A DNA stretch of 64,000 bases, taken from assembly GCA_001599595.1 (NCBI GenBank), contig BCHH01000006.1, positions 2,402,319 through 2,466,318 on the forward strand, read 5' to 3'. This document shows positions 25,004 to 35,475 of the stretch, one piece after another. Source of the DNA: Beverwykella pulmonaria. Its lineage: Eukaryota; Ascomycota; Dothideomycetes; Pleosporales; Melanommataceae. Below the pieces are notes generated by a model that had not been told where the DNA came from, searched no databases, and was given only the letters and a program-made list of their open reading frames with translations. The stretch's first letter is position 1; each line of letters opens with the position of its first letter. Both the position numbers and the translations under genes were made by a program.

Positions 25004-25147
25004 CTAGGATTCATAGCGATTCACAGGCTCGCACTCCAAGAACAAGTCATCACAGTGTCGGCAAGGGTTCCGGTCGGTCCCGAGATCTTGCTGAGCGACC
25101 CACACCATAACGAAGGTCGCGGCTACGATGAATATGGTGAGCTTCAT
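25004..25147 (-). CDS. Small secreted cysteine-containing protein, 47 aa
   Basis: A 47-residue frame with good start context (CAACAGCC before ATG). Residues 1-18 (MKLTIFIVAATFVMVWVA) form a clear signal peptide, followed by a short polar chain with three cysteines in C-R-H-C and D-L-F-L-E-C (Cys29, Cys32, Cys39). This layout resembles small secreted effector-like proteins of plant-associated fungi, in which CxxC is often followed by more cysteines in a second exon. A donor-like GTGAAT follows the third cysteine, so the true protein could be longer. No family recognised. The surrounding DNA is AT-rich and gene-poor, as is common for such genes. Confidence 0.5.
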   Translation of the reverse strand: MKLTIFIVAATFVMVWVAQQDLGTDRNPCRHCDDLFLECEPVNRYES

Positions 25148-25967
25148 GGCTGTTGATGGAGGGGTGCTTGTTGAAGTGGAACGGGATTAAGAAGAGAGAC
25201 AGTGGTGTGTTATATTGCAGAGAGGGAGAGTGAAGAAGGGTGCCAGTTGGAAAGGCGACAGACAGTAAGGCAACGAGGTTTCTGCAGGTGCTGGAAGTAG
25301 TGAACATTAGGTGAAAAGATTGGACACAAGTGAAAGTGTAAGGATAGGCAGCTTGCAGGTAGGATAGACAGCAGTAATGTAGATAAGAAGCGGCACCTAG
25401 CAATTCTTAACAAAGATATGAGTGTCTCTCTCTCATAGGTCATTGAAATCCAGCCTGGCATGTACAAAGACACTTCACACAACAATCCAAATCCGAACTC
25501 TTGGGGCTTTCAACTATTCAATTCTCTTAGGTTCTAATATAGACTTGAATTTTCAATATAGTGGCCTTGAGACTCCATCTCGTCTAGCTTTGCCGGCTGA
25601 GTGCTCATCATTTTATAACACAAGAAGACCTTCCGATGTTAGAAGCTGAGAGGTACAGAAGAGTACTGCACTTTGTACTTAGGAGAAGGGTTGGGGGGGG
25701 GGGGGGGGATTTGGCATTCAACCTTGACGAGCCAAAGATAGATCAAATATGCAATCTCCTGAATGAAAATTCTCACCGTAGATATCGTTGTCTCCTGATC
25801 GATATATAATCCTCTAAAATGGAACCACAGTGAGAGTATAATAACTATTCTAGTTTAAAACCCCGACTTCATTGCTCGGAGTTCTCCACAACTGAACAAC
25901 TGAGTATCCATAACAATAACAATATAGAAGAATAAAACCCTCATACCATCATGCCTAACCAACCCAT
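25148..25967. other. Intergenic region with G16 homopolymer
   Basis: It contains the upstream region of the small secreted protein gene and the 3' flank of the NlpC/P60 gene. A run of 16 G occurs at 25693-25708. Short reading frames here show no motifs. Confidence 0.5.
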
Positions 25968-27006
25968 CTACATAAACCTGATAACATACGGACAAGCCTT
26001 CTCCTTCCAATTCTTGAAATTGTCCGTCCTAATCTTTGTCCCTGTCTTCAACGCATTGAACATTGTATACGCGGAATCCATCATCAAGCCCACATGATGT
26101 ATGCCTTCAGGGTTATTCTTACAATCACATTTACCGCCAAAGAAGACGGCGTCGCCGGCGCGGCGGTCAGCCCACTTGACCTTCCTTTTGTGTGGCGTGA
26201 GCATCGCGAATGTGAGGAAAGTTTGGGGAGTGAAGCGCTTACTTATACTTTAATTTCTTCTCGCTGGCGCAGTACATACTACGAGTCACTCGAAGACCTT
26301 CGGAGAACAAATTGCGGCCTGTGACCTGGCACACGGCCCAGGAGACGAGGCCTGAGCAGTCAAAACCACCCCCTGTTGGACCTTTGCAGCTTCCGCCCGC
26401 CCAGTGGTCTAGTCAATTAGTCAGTCATATTCTTCAATATCTCACGCATATAAATAGTCCTCGACAATGGCAGAACTTACAAGGTAACCCCTTCGCCTCC
26501 TTGGCCTTAGCCAGAATCTTCTCTCCCAAGTTAGGTGTCGGCTTTGGCTTTGGCTTCGGCGTGGGCTTCGTCGATGGCACAGCTGGCTTCTTTGATGTTG
26601 GACTCGGTTTCTTCGAGGACACCGCACTTGGTGTAGCGCTAGGTTTAACCGCCGTAGAAGTATCCCCTCCATTCGTGATACAGCATCTAAATGCATCCGG
26701 GCCAGGACAAAGATACTGAATGAGTGCTTTCCCACCCCCGCAATTCTCGGCCCAGCGGCACTCACCGATGCGGGCTTCCTGCTGGCACTTCGTTTTCGTG
26801 CAGCATTTTATATCTTCTGGGGTTCCAGGGCAGCCGTTGTCAATATATGTTCCGTTATCGCGGGAGCACGAGGCGGTGGGGACGCAGACGCCGATTGCGC
26901 CGTCTTTGCCAGTGCACGGGCCGTTGAGGGAGGAGCGGGGGAAGAGGGCGGTGGAGTGCACCACTGAAATAGTGAAGAGGAGGGTGGTGAAGAGATTGGC
27001 GTGCAT
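25968..27006 (-). CDS. Secreted NlpC/P60 family peptidase
   Basis: Exons 27006-26481, 26408-26243 and 26184-25968 give 302 residues. A signal peptide (about residues 1-19) is followed by a cysteine-rich region with many CxxxxC and CC pairs, a Pro/Lys/Ser-rich linker near residues 118-158, and a C-terminal NlpC/P60 domain starting at GEKILAKAKE. The catalytic cysteine is Cys193 in FDCSGLVSW and the histidine His261 in HHVGLMMD. In bacteria these enzymes cut gamma-D-glutamyl-diaminopimelate bonds in peptidoglycan. Fungi have no peptidoglycan, so a secreted copy is expected to act on bacteria. Fungal members are generally thought to derive from bacterial genes, but the three-exon structure shows it is domesticated here. 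Confidence 0.87.
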
Positions 27007-27833
27007 AATGGAGGTTGAACGAAGGTTGGAGTGTTGAAACAGAAATCCTCAATGAATGACTAAGGCGAGAAGGGACTTCGGTGACGAAAGAAAATTGTCC
27101 GCAGACATCATTAAAGTATATATAATCGATCATAGAGAGGCAAAGAAATGGAGATGAAGGTAGAGCTGATTCTGAAACCGTAAAGCTGCACGACTACTCG
27201 CACTATCCTTACCATCTACAAGCCTCTCGCTTATGGGCCGATCTAACCTCGCCGTCCACAAGATCTGCTACAATTCCCGGTGAAAAGGCAAATCGTACTT
27301 CGCATTCCCACCTCTTTCCACTCATATCCCATGAAGCAATCTGGGATGCGCAACAAAAGAACGTCATAAGATGATGTTCAATCACCGAATACGAATGCGG
27401 ACTTGCCAAGGTGTGCGATGACCAGACAAGCCACACAGCCCGCCAATGAAACCTATTTCTGTAAGTATGTGGCGTAGATGTTTTCGTACCTGCGTTTGAG
27501 CCCCCAAGAACCCCAGATGATGTGGCACAGTGGCTTGCGATTGACTGACGATGGAGTCCGTGATCAACGGACGGATATAGAGAATCGGTGCCCTACCGCG
27601 TGGGTTTCGTATTCGGCTGATCCTATCGCATGTTTCCAGCTCCGATGGTACTTGTTGCCTGCGTATCGAATGCGAGGAAAAGGACATGAGGATCATCTGC
27701 GTTAGCTCATCGCATATGTTGAGGGGAGCTTGATTTCAGAAGGCATATCCCAGTGGAGACGTGCGGATCTGTATAGCACCACAACGGCCTCTACCCCTCT
27801 GACGTTCTCGAGAACCATCCCAAGAAGACGCAA
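27007..27833. other. Intergenic region, possible decayed HET-gene sequence
   Basis: Upstream of the NlpC/P60 gene and downstream of the HET relic. Frames on both strands are short and show no domain. Further decayed sequence of the relic cannot be excluded. Confidence 0.4.
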
Positions 27834-28501
27834 TCAAATGATCAGAATCCGGTGCATACCAGTCTCCGAATCGTACTCTTGATGCGGCATCGCAACATCG
27901 CTCTGAAAGACATCTAGAATCTTATGCATAGTGCCACTATCTGCCCAAGGACTCAACGTCGTAAGCCCAATCCTCCTAAACGCCGACTCCTCTCATGACT
28001 TCCAAGGAGCTGCAGAAGCAAACAAATTATGTATTTAGAATCTGTCGATGCAGTGCGCTCGCCCTTCGCGACAAGATGAATATGCACACCTGCCTCAGGC
28101 CCAGAGATGCTGTCCGAGTCGCGGGGGAAACAGTCGAGGTACACATTTGTGTGCTCTTCAAGGTCAAGATCCTCACGGTCGACAAGGCGCCATCCAAAGC
28201 GTCCCTTGGGTTTTGGGGAGAGTGTCGTTTTGCGGAGCTTGCCGTGAAGGTAGATATGGCCGGTTGAGATCATGCCGTACTCATTCGTCTGGATTTCGGG
28301 TGTGATAGTTACCTTTTCAACTTCGATGAACAAATTACAATCTGTCACTTCAGCCCAGGTGATACCATGACCCTTATCGGCGTCTATTGAAGCCCATGAG
28401 AACGAGGGGCTCAATAGATCGGGAATTATACAACAAGAGTTGATGGGGCGCCAGAAGAAACCTCGGACGCTAGCTCTACCAGATGGACAAGATGAGACCA
28501 T
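27834..28501 (-). pseudogene. Relic of a HET-domain (heterokaryon incompatibility) protein, C-terminal part
   Basis: The frame 28501-27953 contains the marker PSFSWASID and the downstream beta-rich segment typical of the region after the HET domain in fungal incompatibility proteins. The signature then leaves this frame near 27981: the next conserved block, FRRIGLTTLSPW, is found one frame over and runs to a stop at 27834. This implies a single-base frameshift. Upstream, where the HET domain itself should be, no matching frame was found and no ATG context is convincing. HET proteins trigger cell death after fusion of unlike strains and decay often. I read this as a broken fragment. A misplaced intron is less likely because no GT-AG pair bridges the shift in phase. 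Confidence 0.65.
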
Positions 28502-28715
28502 TCCAGCGCAGTAATAAACCTAGCCATAACTTCAACCGTGTTGCTAGAATTGAACGTTCTACGCTCGCCCGGAGATAATTACAAAGGATTGCTCACTCTC
28601 GTCTAGCCCAAACGTGGGTCAGCTTCCCGGACTGTGCCTTAAAAAGTCTTGGACTGTCATCATCTGCTCCTCAACTTGCCCTCATCTCAAACGCTCCAAA
28701 TTCGTGGCATCTAAG

Positions 28716-29143
28716 ATGGCAAACACTACACGTATGATCGGAAACGCAATCGGACTCTTCATTGCCTTGTTGTATACGTTGGCAGGTCAGGCGCATTTCA
28801 CAAGCAGGTTAACGCCTGGCCTAGCCGCAAACATCGAAGAGATGACACCTCGGTCTCATCGCGCCTTTTGGTTCCTCAACCTTTCGTATCCACAAGTAAG
28901 TAGAAATCTAATGTCATCCAAACTAATTTCTAAGGAGTAATCGCGCAGATGAAACAGCTATTTGGCATTTTCGATCTGTTCGCTGCTGGGCTTCTCTTCA
29001 AAAGATCGACGAGGAAGGTGGGACTGCGAATGGCTGTTGTTGGATTTTCGGGGGGTCTGTATGGACAAGTTTACACGGGCGGAGACGTTGGACAGGTTGC
29101 TAGCTTTCTGGGACTCGCACTCTTAGGTACGGTCTTGTTGTGA
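28716..29143 (+). CDS. Small integral membrane protein, DoxX-like
   Basis: Exons 28716-28895 and 28949-29143 (53-bp intron, phase 0) give 124 residues. Four hydrophobic segments are visible: IGLFIALLYTLAG, FWFLNLSY to FGIFDLFAAGLLF, RMAVVGFSGGLY and VASFLGLALLGTVLL. Size and topology resemble DoxX-like four-helix membrane proteins, but no decisive motif is seen. A longer upstream ATG in the same frame (28614) would add a segment with no hydrophobic or targeting character, so the MANTTRM start is preferred. It ends 287 bp before the start of the Srs2-like helicase gene on the same strand. Confidence 0.7.
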
Positions 29144-29430
29144 TACTATCAGGGTCAACGGACCAGGAATTTCAGTAAGCACCCGTGTCAAAAGTTCGAG
29201 AAGCAGGGTTTGGGATTCCGCTACAACATGTAAAATACAAGATTCCGGCATCGCAGAAGAGTGCTGAGACGAAGATTTTGATCACAATGCAGTTGTCTGG
29301 TTGTTTTGTGGGAAGCTTGACGCTCGTTACATAATTAGCGCCGCACGTGAGGCGTGGTTGTTTCGCGATTCCGTGCACCTCCCACCTTTTCGATCATTCA
29401 TATGGAACACGCCTCACCACCACCACTCCA

Positions 29431-32400
29431 ATGGACGCATTGCTGGACGGCCTCAATGCCGCGCAGAGGAGCGCTGTAACCAACCCCGCGTCTGTTCTCC
29501 AGGTCCTCGCTCCTCCGGGCTCCGGTAAAACCAAAACACTGACTGCGCGTATCGCGCACCTTGTAATCGTCGAACGACTTCAGCCATGGAACATCATTGC
29601 GTGCACATTCACCCTAAAGGCCGCACGGGAAATGAAAGAGAGGATACGAGGCATCGTAGGCGATGCAATCGTCAACAAACTCATCCTCGGGACTTTTCAT
29701 TCAGTGGCCCGGCGGTTTCTTGTCAGATATGGCCAAGAAATTGGAATTCCAAAGAATTTCGGCATCGCAGACACGTCAGATAGCAAAGCCATTATCAAGC
29801 GCATTGTTACTCGCAATCAGTATACTGTTGACCCAGGCCAAGCACGATCCAGAATATCGGGGTTGAAAGCGAAGGGCACCACCGCCACCCAGTTTGCCGC
29901 TACCTCAAAGAAGGCCGATCAACATGAGTTCGCGTGTGTTTACACAGAGTATGAGGAAACTCTACGACTTTCGAATCAGCTGGATTATGACGACCTTTTG
30001 TTGCGATGCGTGGAACTCCTCCAGAAGCACCCAGCTTGTGTATCTAGCATTCAGGCCGTTCTCATCGACGAGTACCAAGACACGAACAACATTCAATATG
30101 AGCTCATGACACTTCTAGCGCGAACAATGAAACGAATCACAATTGTTGGCGATCCAGATCAGAGCATCTATGGCTTTCGCTCGGCTGAGATCCAGAACCT
30201 GTACAGAATGAGGGCAGCATACCCGGAGACCGTCGTCATCAACCTTGAAGACAACTATCGCTCTTCGGCATGCATCATAAGCTCAGCCAAGGCTGTGATC
30301 GAACAAGATGAGAGCAGGCCCAACAAGTCTTTGCTTCCAACGCACTGCGCTGGCGAACAGCCTACCCTCCGTCACCTCGCTACTGCCCATGTTGAAGCGC
30401 AGTGGATCGTTGATGAGATACATCGATCGAGAACGCTCAGTGCAGGTCTCTTGAACTTCAGCGATTACGCGATTCTTCTGCGGTCAGCAGCCCTCTCACT
30501 ATCAATCGAAAGGGCGCTTGGAAAGGCTGGAATTCCGTATCGAATGGTTGGAGGACGACGTTTCTTTGACCGAGCTGAGATTAAGATTGTACTGGATTAT
30601 TTGCGTGTTATCAATCAGCCAGATCACAATGACGCGCTCATCAGAGTGATCAATGTCCCTTCGCGGAAAATAGGAGAAGTGACTGTGAAGGCGTTGCTGG
30701 AAGAGGCAGAGACATCGAACATGACGCTTTGGAAGCTGGTGCTCGATTGCGCACAAGGACGACGACAACCACGATGCAAGATCTCAGCACAGGCACAAAA
30801 AGGCATCGATACCTTTGTGAACTTGATCTTGACGTCACGGCGGAAGCTGCTTCCTGCGGACAGCGAAGAATGCGATCTTTATGATCTTATCGGCCACATA
30901 TTGCAGAAGATCTCGTTCGAGTCATACTTGAAGACGACACACAAGGAAAGCTGGAAGGACCGATGGGCGAACGTTGAAGAGCTAGTAGCACAAGCTACTC
31001 AGATGGCTTCCGCAGCATCCAACGAAGAGGGAATGGAGGATGCTTTGCCAGTTGTTGAGGGCATCGAGCAACGACAAGACACAGCTGCAGATATTCTCTC
31101 AAAGTTCCTTGCCAACGTCGCGCTTTCGACCGAGGTAGAAAAGGAAGACGGAGAAGAACAGAACCAAGTAACGATCTCCACAATCCATGCCGCTAAGGGT
31201 CTAGAATGGCCGATAGTCTTCATTCCCGCCGTTTACGACGGATCGATCCCTCACTCGAGGTCCGACGACCATGATGAAGAGCGGCGCTTATTATACGTGG
31301 GGATGACTCGAGCCCAGGGACTGCTATATTTGAGCTGTCCTGTCAAGCAGTCAGGAGGAGAAGGAGAGACGACGCTTTCACGTTTTATCTCATCGCAAAG
31401 TATATTAAAGTACTTCAGCGTTCGAGGTCCGTCCTTTGGATGCTCAGTCATTGGGGATCTGTCTCGAATTCTACGCAGACCTTGTCCGTCAAGTGCCGAA
31501 GTTGAGACATTTCGCAGTCTTGTGGAGCGCATAGAAGATGACCAATATCCAGTGAATAGGGAGGAAATTGATGGAGAGTACTTATCGTGGAGCGCATCGC
31601 ATCCAAACAGCGATGGTCCATTGCACCCTCACAAACGCCGCAGAACGGAACCCGCCAATCTTCCAGCCAGGATCGCGGTATCAGTAACAATGCATAATTC
31701 CTCAAACTTCTCCGTCTCGACATCAACTTTGCCGAGCGGGAATACTGGATTTACCACGGCCAAGGACCTTAGAGCTATTCAAGAGGAGGCAGAGAGTATA
31801 CGAATGCTTGTCAGCGCCTCAAATGCTACAGCCGGTAAAGCTGCCTACGCTGAATCCAAGAGAATGGAAACGAAGCTAGCCCGCATCAAGACGGCAAAAC
31901 CTCGCGCAGCAGGCCAAGGTAGTATCACCAGCTTCTTCGCACGACCGAGTAACACCGTCTCTGAGCCGGCCCACAGTCCAGCTCCGAACGTACCATCTAT
32001 TCATCGTTCAATGCCGTCTTTTACACGACAAGCACCGAAAGCACCATCCTTTCAGCGATCAAGTTCTTCAATCTTGCAGCAAGCTCCCCTCAGTGATATA
32101 TTGAATGTCCAACCAAAGTCCTCTCAACCTCTCCGTCCGTACCAGCCTCCCTCATTCTCAACCCATCGACCCCGAAACGCGCCTATGACCTCGAAGCCCA
32201 AGCGGCCGGCGCCAGACATTGAGAGTACAAGATACGCCCTCTTATCCAGCTCACCCGTCAAAGCCGAAGACAATCGCAGTGCTGAGCCTGCAGAATGCTC
32301 TGACAATGAGGAAGTAAATGTCCCAGTGAGCCCTAGAAAGTCAGTACCAGTGGCCCTGAGTTCGGCATCATCTGGATTCCGTCCCGCTTCGATTTTCCAT

Positions 32401-32523
32401 ACTACATCGATGGGACAGTTAAAGGGCCAGTCTGCACCGCAGAGGAGAGCGTTGGGGATGCGGAGAAGTATGCAGGGGTGGAGTGTGAAGCATAGTCAGC
32501 CGCCGCGTCCGCGGCCATCGTGA
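29431..32523 (+). CDS. srs2: Srs2-like UvrD-family DNA helicase with PIP box
   Basis: A single exon encodes 1030 residues. The SF1A helicase motifs are intact: Walker A APPGSGKT (27-34), LIDEYQDTN, GDPDQSIYGFR, the NYRSS motif, TIHAAKGLEW and RLLYVGMTRAQ. The closest eukaryotic type is Srs2, a 3'-5' helicase that strips Rad51 from single-stranded DNA and restrains recombination at forks. The frame remains open upstream to 29347 through a GTG codon, but the first ATG is at MDALLDG. The long disordered C-terminus holds QGSITSFF at 829-836, an exact PCNA-interacting (PIP) box, in keeping with recruitment by PCNA. The last ~170 residues are Ser/Pro-rich. No intron, unusual among its neighbours. 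Confidence 0.92.
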   Translation: MDALLDGLNAAQRSAVTNPASVLQVLAPPGSGKTKTLTARIAHLVIVERLQPWNIIACTFTLKAAREMKERIRGIVGDAIVNKLILGTFHSVARRFLVRYGQEIGIPKNFGIADTSDSKAIIKRIVTRNQYTVDPGQARSRISGLKAKGTTATQFAATSKKADQHEFACVYTEYEETLRLSNQLDYDDLLLRCVELLQKHPACVSSIQAVLIDEYQDTNNIQYELMTLLARTMKRITIVGDPDQSIYGFRSAEIQNLYRMRAAYPETVVINLEDNYRSSACIISSAKAVIEQDESRPNKSLLPTHCAGEQPTLRHLATAHVEAQWIVDEIHRSRTLSAGLLNFSDYAILLRSAALSLSIERALGKAGIPYRMVGGRRFFDRAEIKIVLDYLRVINQPDHNDALIRVINVPSRKIGEVTVKALLEEAETSNMTLWKLVLDCAQGRRQPRCKISAQAQKGIDTFVNLILTSRRKLLPADSEECDLYDLIGHILQKISFESYLKTTHKESWKDRWANVEELVAQATQMASAASNEEGMEDALPVVEGIEQRQDTAADILSKFLANVALSTEVEKEDGEEQNQVTISTIHAAKGLEWPIVFIPAVYDGSIPHSRSDDHDEERRLLYVGMTRAQGLLYLSCPVKQSGGEGETTLSRFISSQSILKYFSVRGPSFGCSVIGDLSRILRRPCPSSAEVETFRSLVERIEDDQYPVNREEIDGEYLSWSASHPNSDGPLHPHKRRRTEPANLPARIAVSVTMHNSSNFSVSTSTLPSGNTGFTTAKDLRAIQEEAESIRMLVSASNATAGKAAYAESKRMETKLARIKTAKPRAAGQGSITSFFARPSNTVSEPAHSPAPNVPSIHRSMPSFTRQAPKAPSFQRSSSSILQQAPLSDILNVQPKSSQPLRPYQPPSFSTHRPRNAPMTSKPKRPAPDIESTRYALLSSSPVKAEDNRSAEPAECSDNEEVNVPVSPRKSVPVALSSASSGFRPASIFHTTSMGQLKGQSAPQRRALGMRRSMQGWSVKHSQPPRPRPS

Positions 32524-33486
32524 TATCCACTTTTGACGAGTAATGAGAAATCTGGTTCTATGCATCCATCGGGTTTGCGTTTCGTTACTTTGTATCTAGT
32601 ATTGGTATCGATGAGCATATCTCTCGTGAAGAGAAACAGATATGCTTATAAAGAAAGACAGATATGTAACTATATACCATCCTAAACAGTACTGTAGCTT
32701 GTCGTAGCATCCCACTGGGTCGTCACTCACGCACACCACCATCATGTTAATTGAGTGCGTAGACTTCCCACAGAGCCAACCAATATCACGGTGCTACGTA
32801 ATATAGCAGCCCAACACTAAAAAACAACTCCCTGCACCGTTTACCGCCGTACATATGGTGGTGCATGATCGGCCAGCGGTGCAGGAACTAATAAGTATTG
32901 GACAGCTACACGCATAATCGTGGGTATATAATGCAGCTAGTGACATACATTCAACTTCTCTTCCGCTGATATATTTAGCCATACTACTTCTAGAGTCTGA
33001 CCAGTGATGTAGGACATGTATGCTGACTTGTGGATATCTTTCTACAGTGTCTTCCTGGACAGAGTGGATGCGGGGTACTGGGAGGGGAGGTTGAACTGTG
33101 CGGCGAAGGTGAGCGCAGCAACTTCGTTAGTGATAGGGTGTTTTCGGCCCGATTCGAGGATCGTGTTGTTTAGGTGGTATGTTAGAGGAAGTTGTAGATG
33201 ACAGTTATGCCTAGAGAATGTAAGTATATGTAAATAGTGAACATCTGAGGCATGTACCGCGGGATGCGTGGTCTTTGATATCTGCTTCTGTGAGATAACC
33301 TAAGTCTCACTTCTTCACTGTCAGTCCGTCCCTTAGTAAAACTGAAAGACACGCATTGTGATGCACATATTAGTTATTATACTTCCGTAAACAAATTATA
33401 GGCAGAGTAAAAAAGACGTTTGTACAATGCAGTACCATCCTTTCTCGCAAACAGAACCGCCGCAGCCCATGAAAAAGTGCAAAAAA
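32524..33486. other. AT-rich intergenic region
   Basis: 3' flank of the helicase gene. A frame at 33016-33201 has splice-like edges but no start or partner exon. Nothing else is recognised. Confidence 0.4.
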
Positions 33487-33576
33487 TACGAGAGGGGAGG
33501 ATCGAACTCCCGACCTTCTGCGCTATACATTTGGTGTAATGTAAAGCAGACATCATAACCACTAGAGCAAGATTAG
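33487..33576 (-). tRNA. tRNA-Val(UAC)-like gene with intron; 5' acceptor strand does not pair
   Basis: On the minus strand the body of a tRNA is clear: D-loop TAGTGGTTATGATG, anticodon stem TCTGC/GCAGA with anticodon TAC, an intron of about 17 nt after the base 3' to the anticodon, variable loop AGGTC, and T arm GGGAG-TTCGATC-CTCCC. The 3' acceptor strand reads CTCTCGT. The matching 5' strand would have to be ACGAGAG, but the sequence there is CTAATCT, so the acceptor stem cannot form. It is therefore either a tRNA pseudogene broken at its 5' end or a diverged copy. The intron position is the canonical one. Confidence 0.6.
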
Positions 33577-34262
33577 TACTCTATTAATGGCTCGTAGACA
33601 ACCATGAATTACTAACCTAGACTACTCTCGCGGTGGATGCAAAGATAATTGTTTTTGAAAATAAATAATATATATACAGCAGGATAAAGTGACGAAAAGT
33701 GAAAGAGGAAATGCCGAGTGAAGACAAGTGGTTCGCGGGGCAAGTATTAGTGTGGGTGGGGGGCCAATTGAGCTGATTGTGTATAGCCGTAGTTGAATGT
33801 CTTTAACTACGAACGGGGAGATAATTTGATTAAGAAAAATTATTCCTAACAGATACAGCATAATACTATGAAGCGCCAACCAGCCATTACACGTTTTATA
33901 GAAATTGATGCAACAGTATAGACAGGTGCTGCTGTAGCTTTAGCTCTCTGGCAAAGGTAGCTATTATCAAGAGATAAATAGACACCTATAGTTAGACGGA
34001 GAGCGGTCGAATTCTAATCAAGCGAGATCCTCAGATGGGATATTTTCAATTATCTCATCGTATATCTAAAGTGTCAAACAATTTGCTGTCCCCTGACCTC
34101 ATCTCAGCCCCATTTCACCCGTGCACTCCAACTCCACAGTTGCTCACCCACAGCCACATCGACTCCACAATTCATCTCAGACTCCAACCCAACCCACCAT
34201 TTCTCCACACCGACCTACGCGCCGTCCCTCCACGTTCCCACCACGATCGCGACCAGGTCACA
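33577..34262. other. Intergenic region, no gene seen
   Basis: AT-rich to about 34080, then C-rich leader sequence of the next gene. The reading frame of the next gene is open upstream to 34035 but lacks a targeting-type N-terminus there. Confidence 0.5.
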
Positions 34263-34973
34263 ATGCTTTCCCGCACACCCACCCTGCGCGCGCTCCTCCG
34301 CACCTCGAAACCGCACTTCCGCTGCACACGCTCATTCTCCCGTCTCCAACACCGCGCCCCCGCACCTCCTCTTGCAAGACCAAACCTAACATTGACATAC
34401 CGCGCGCTACCCCTACACCTCCAGACCGCTGTTCCCACCTCCTTCCAGCTATCCACAACCAGACCCAACTCCACAGCCGCAACCGCAGCGCCAACTCCGG
34501 CACCATCAACAACACAATGGACACACTTCAACACAGCCTACTCGTACTCCTCAATCCGCACATTCAGCTCCTCGCGCTCTACCCGGATACCCGGCGCTCC
34601 GGCAACCGCATCTCAAGCAACAGACCCCGAAGCCGCGCAACGCATCGATGAAGTCATTGAGGAGATTCAGGAACTGTAATGCAATGCCTCTCCTCTATAC
34701 CTAGCTTTTCTAACAATTCGAACCAGCTACGGCACCGCACGCGACGAATTCGAGATAGCGACCGAAGAAACGGAGAAGAACAGCACATATGCGGCGGACG
34801 ACCGCATCGCGGCGCGCGAAGAACTGGACAAGCTGTTGGAATACTACAATGGCATAATCGAAGGCGGGGATCGAGCGGTCGCGGAGGAAGTGAAAAGGAG
34901 GGTGGGAGGGAGGATTAGGGAGCTGGAGCAGGCGGTGCTGGCGTTGGAGGAAGAAGCTGCTCATGGGGATTAG
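34263..34973 (+). CDS. Predicted mitochondrial coiled-coil protein, 219 aa
   Basis: Exons 34263-34675 and 34727-34973 (51-bp intron with CTAAC branch site). The N-terminus MLSRTPTLRALLRTSK is rich in Arg, Ser and Leu with no acids over about 60 residues, a typical mitochondrial presequence. Residues from about 60 to 125 are low-complexity Thr/Ser/Pro. The C-terminal 90 residues (QRIDEVIEEIQEL through DELDKLLEYYNGII and RELEQAVLALEEEA) form a long acidic helix, likely a coiled coil. I do not recognise a family. An in-frame ATG at 34035 is possible but would add a non-targeting extension. Confidence 0.7.
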
Positions 34974-35475
34974 AAGGGATGGCAATGCTGGGGACGGTGC
35001 ATGATTCGACCATTATTCAGGGAAAGGAATATGTGACGAGATATGGAAGGAAAGGGCGGCTCCGGCCCCCCGAGAAGCAAGCCTACAGATGGGCTTTGTA
35101 TATTACTGTACGCGGCACAAGCGTGGCAGATCTACCGTGCTCGTAAGTATTGAGATGTAAGTTTTCAAATCTCCCACAGTGCGCATGTCGTCTCTTAGGT
35201 AGGACATGTAGGTCATGGATCTGGGCATCATTTTCCTATGTAAAGCTTCCACTGTACAATATTCATCGTGGACATTGTCAATTCTAATTTGAGATTACCA
35301 TTCTATCTTAGCCTTCCCAGGCTTTCAATTCGAGTGAACTATGATATTAGATCTATCGACCGCTCCACTCGACTCCGAAGTTCATGCTACACCACGGCTT
35401 CTATTGGTAGCCTATCGCCGGGCGATTGTCTACTTGACACTTCTCTTCCTTCCAAACGCCAGCTATGCCATTAAT
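34974..35475. other. Intergenic region between convergent genes
   Basis: 3' flanks of the coiled-coil gene and of the MEMO1 homologue. Nothing recognised. Confidence 0.5.

Noticed and set aside
25050..25403. 117-residue minus-strand frame over the small secreted protein
   Set aside because: Its translation is not protein-like, while the overlapping 47-residue frame has a clear signal peptide and better start context.
33016..33201. Possible single exon with splice-like ends
   Set aside because: No start codon exon or downstream partner could be matched, and no motif is visible.
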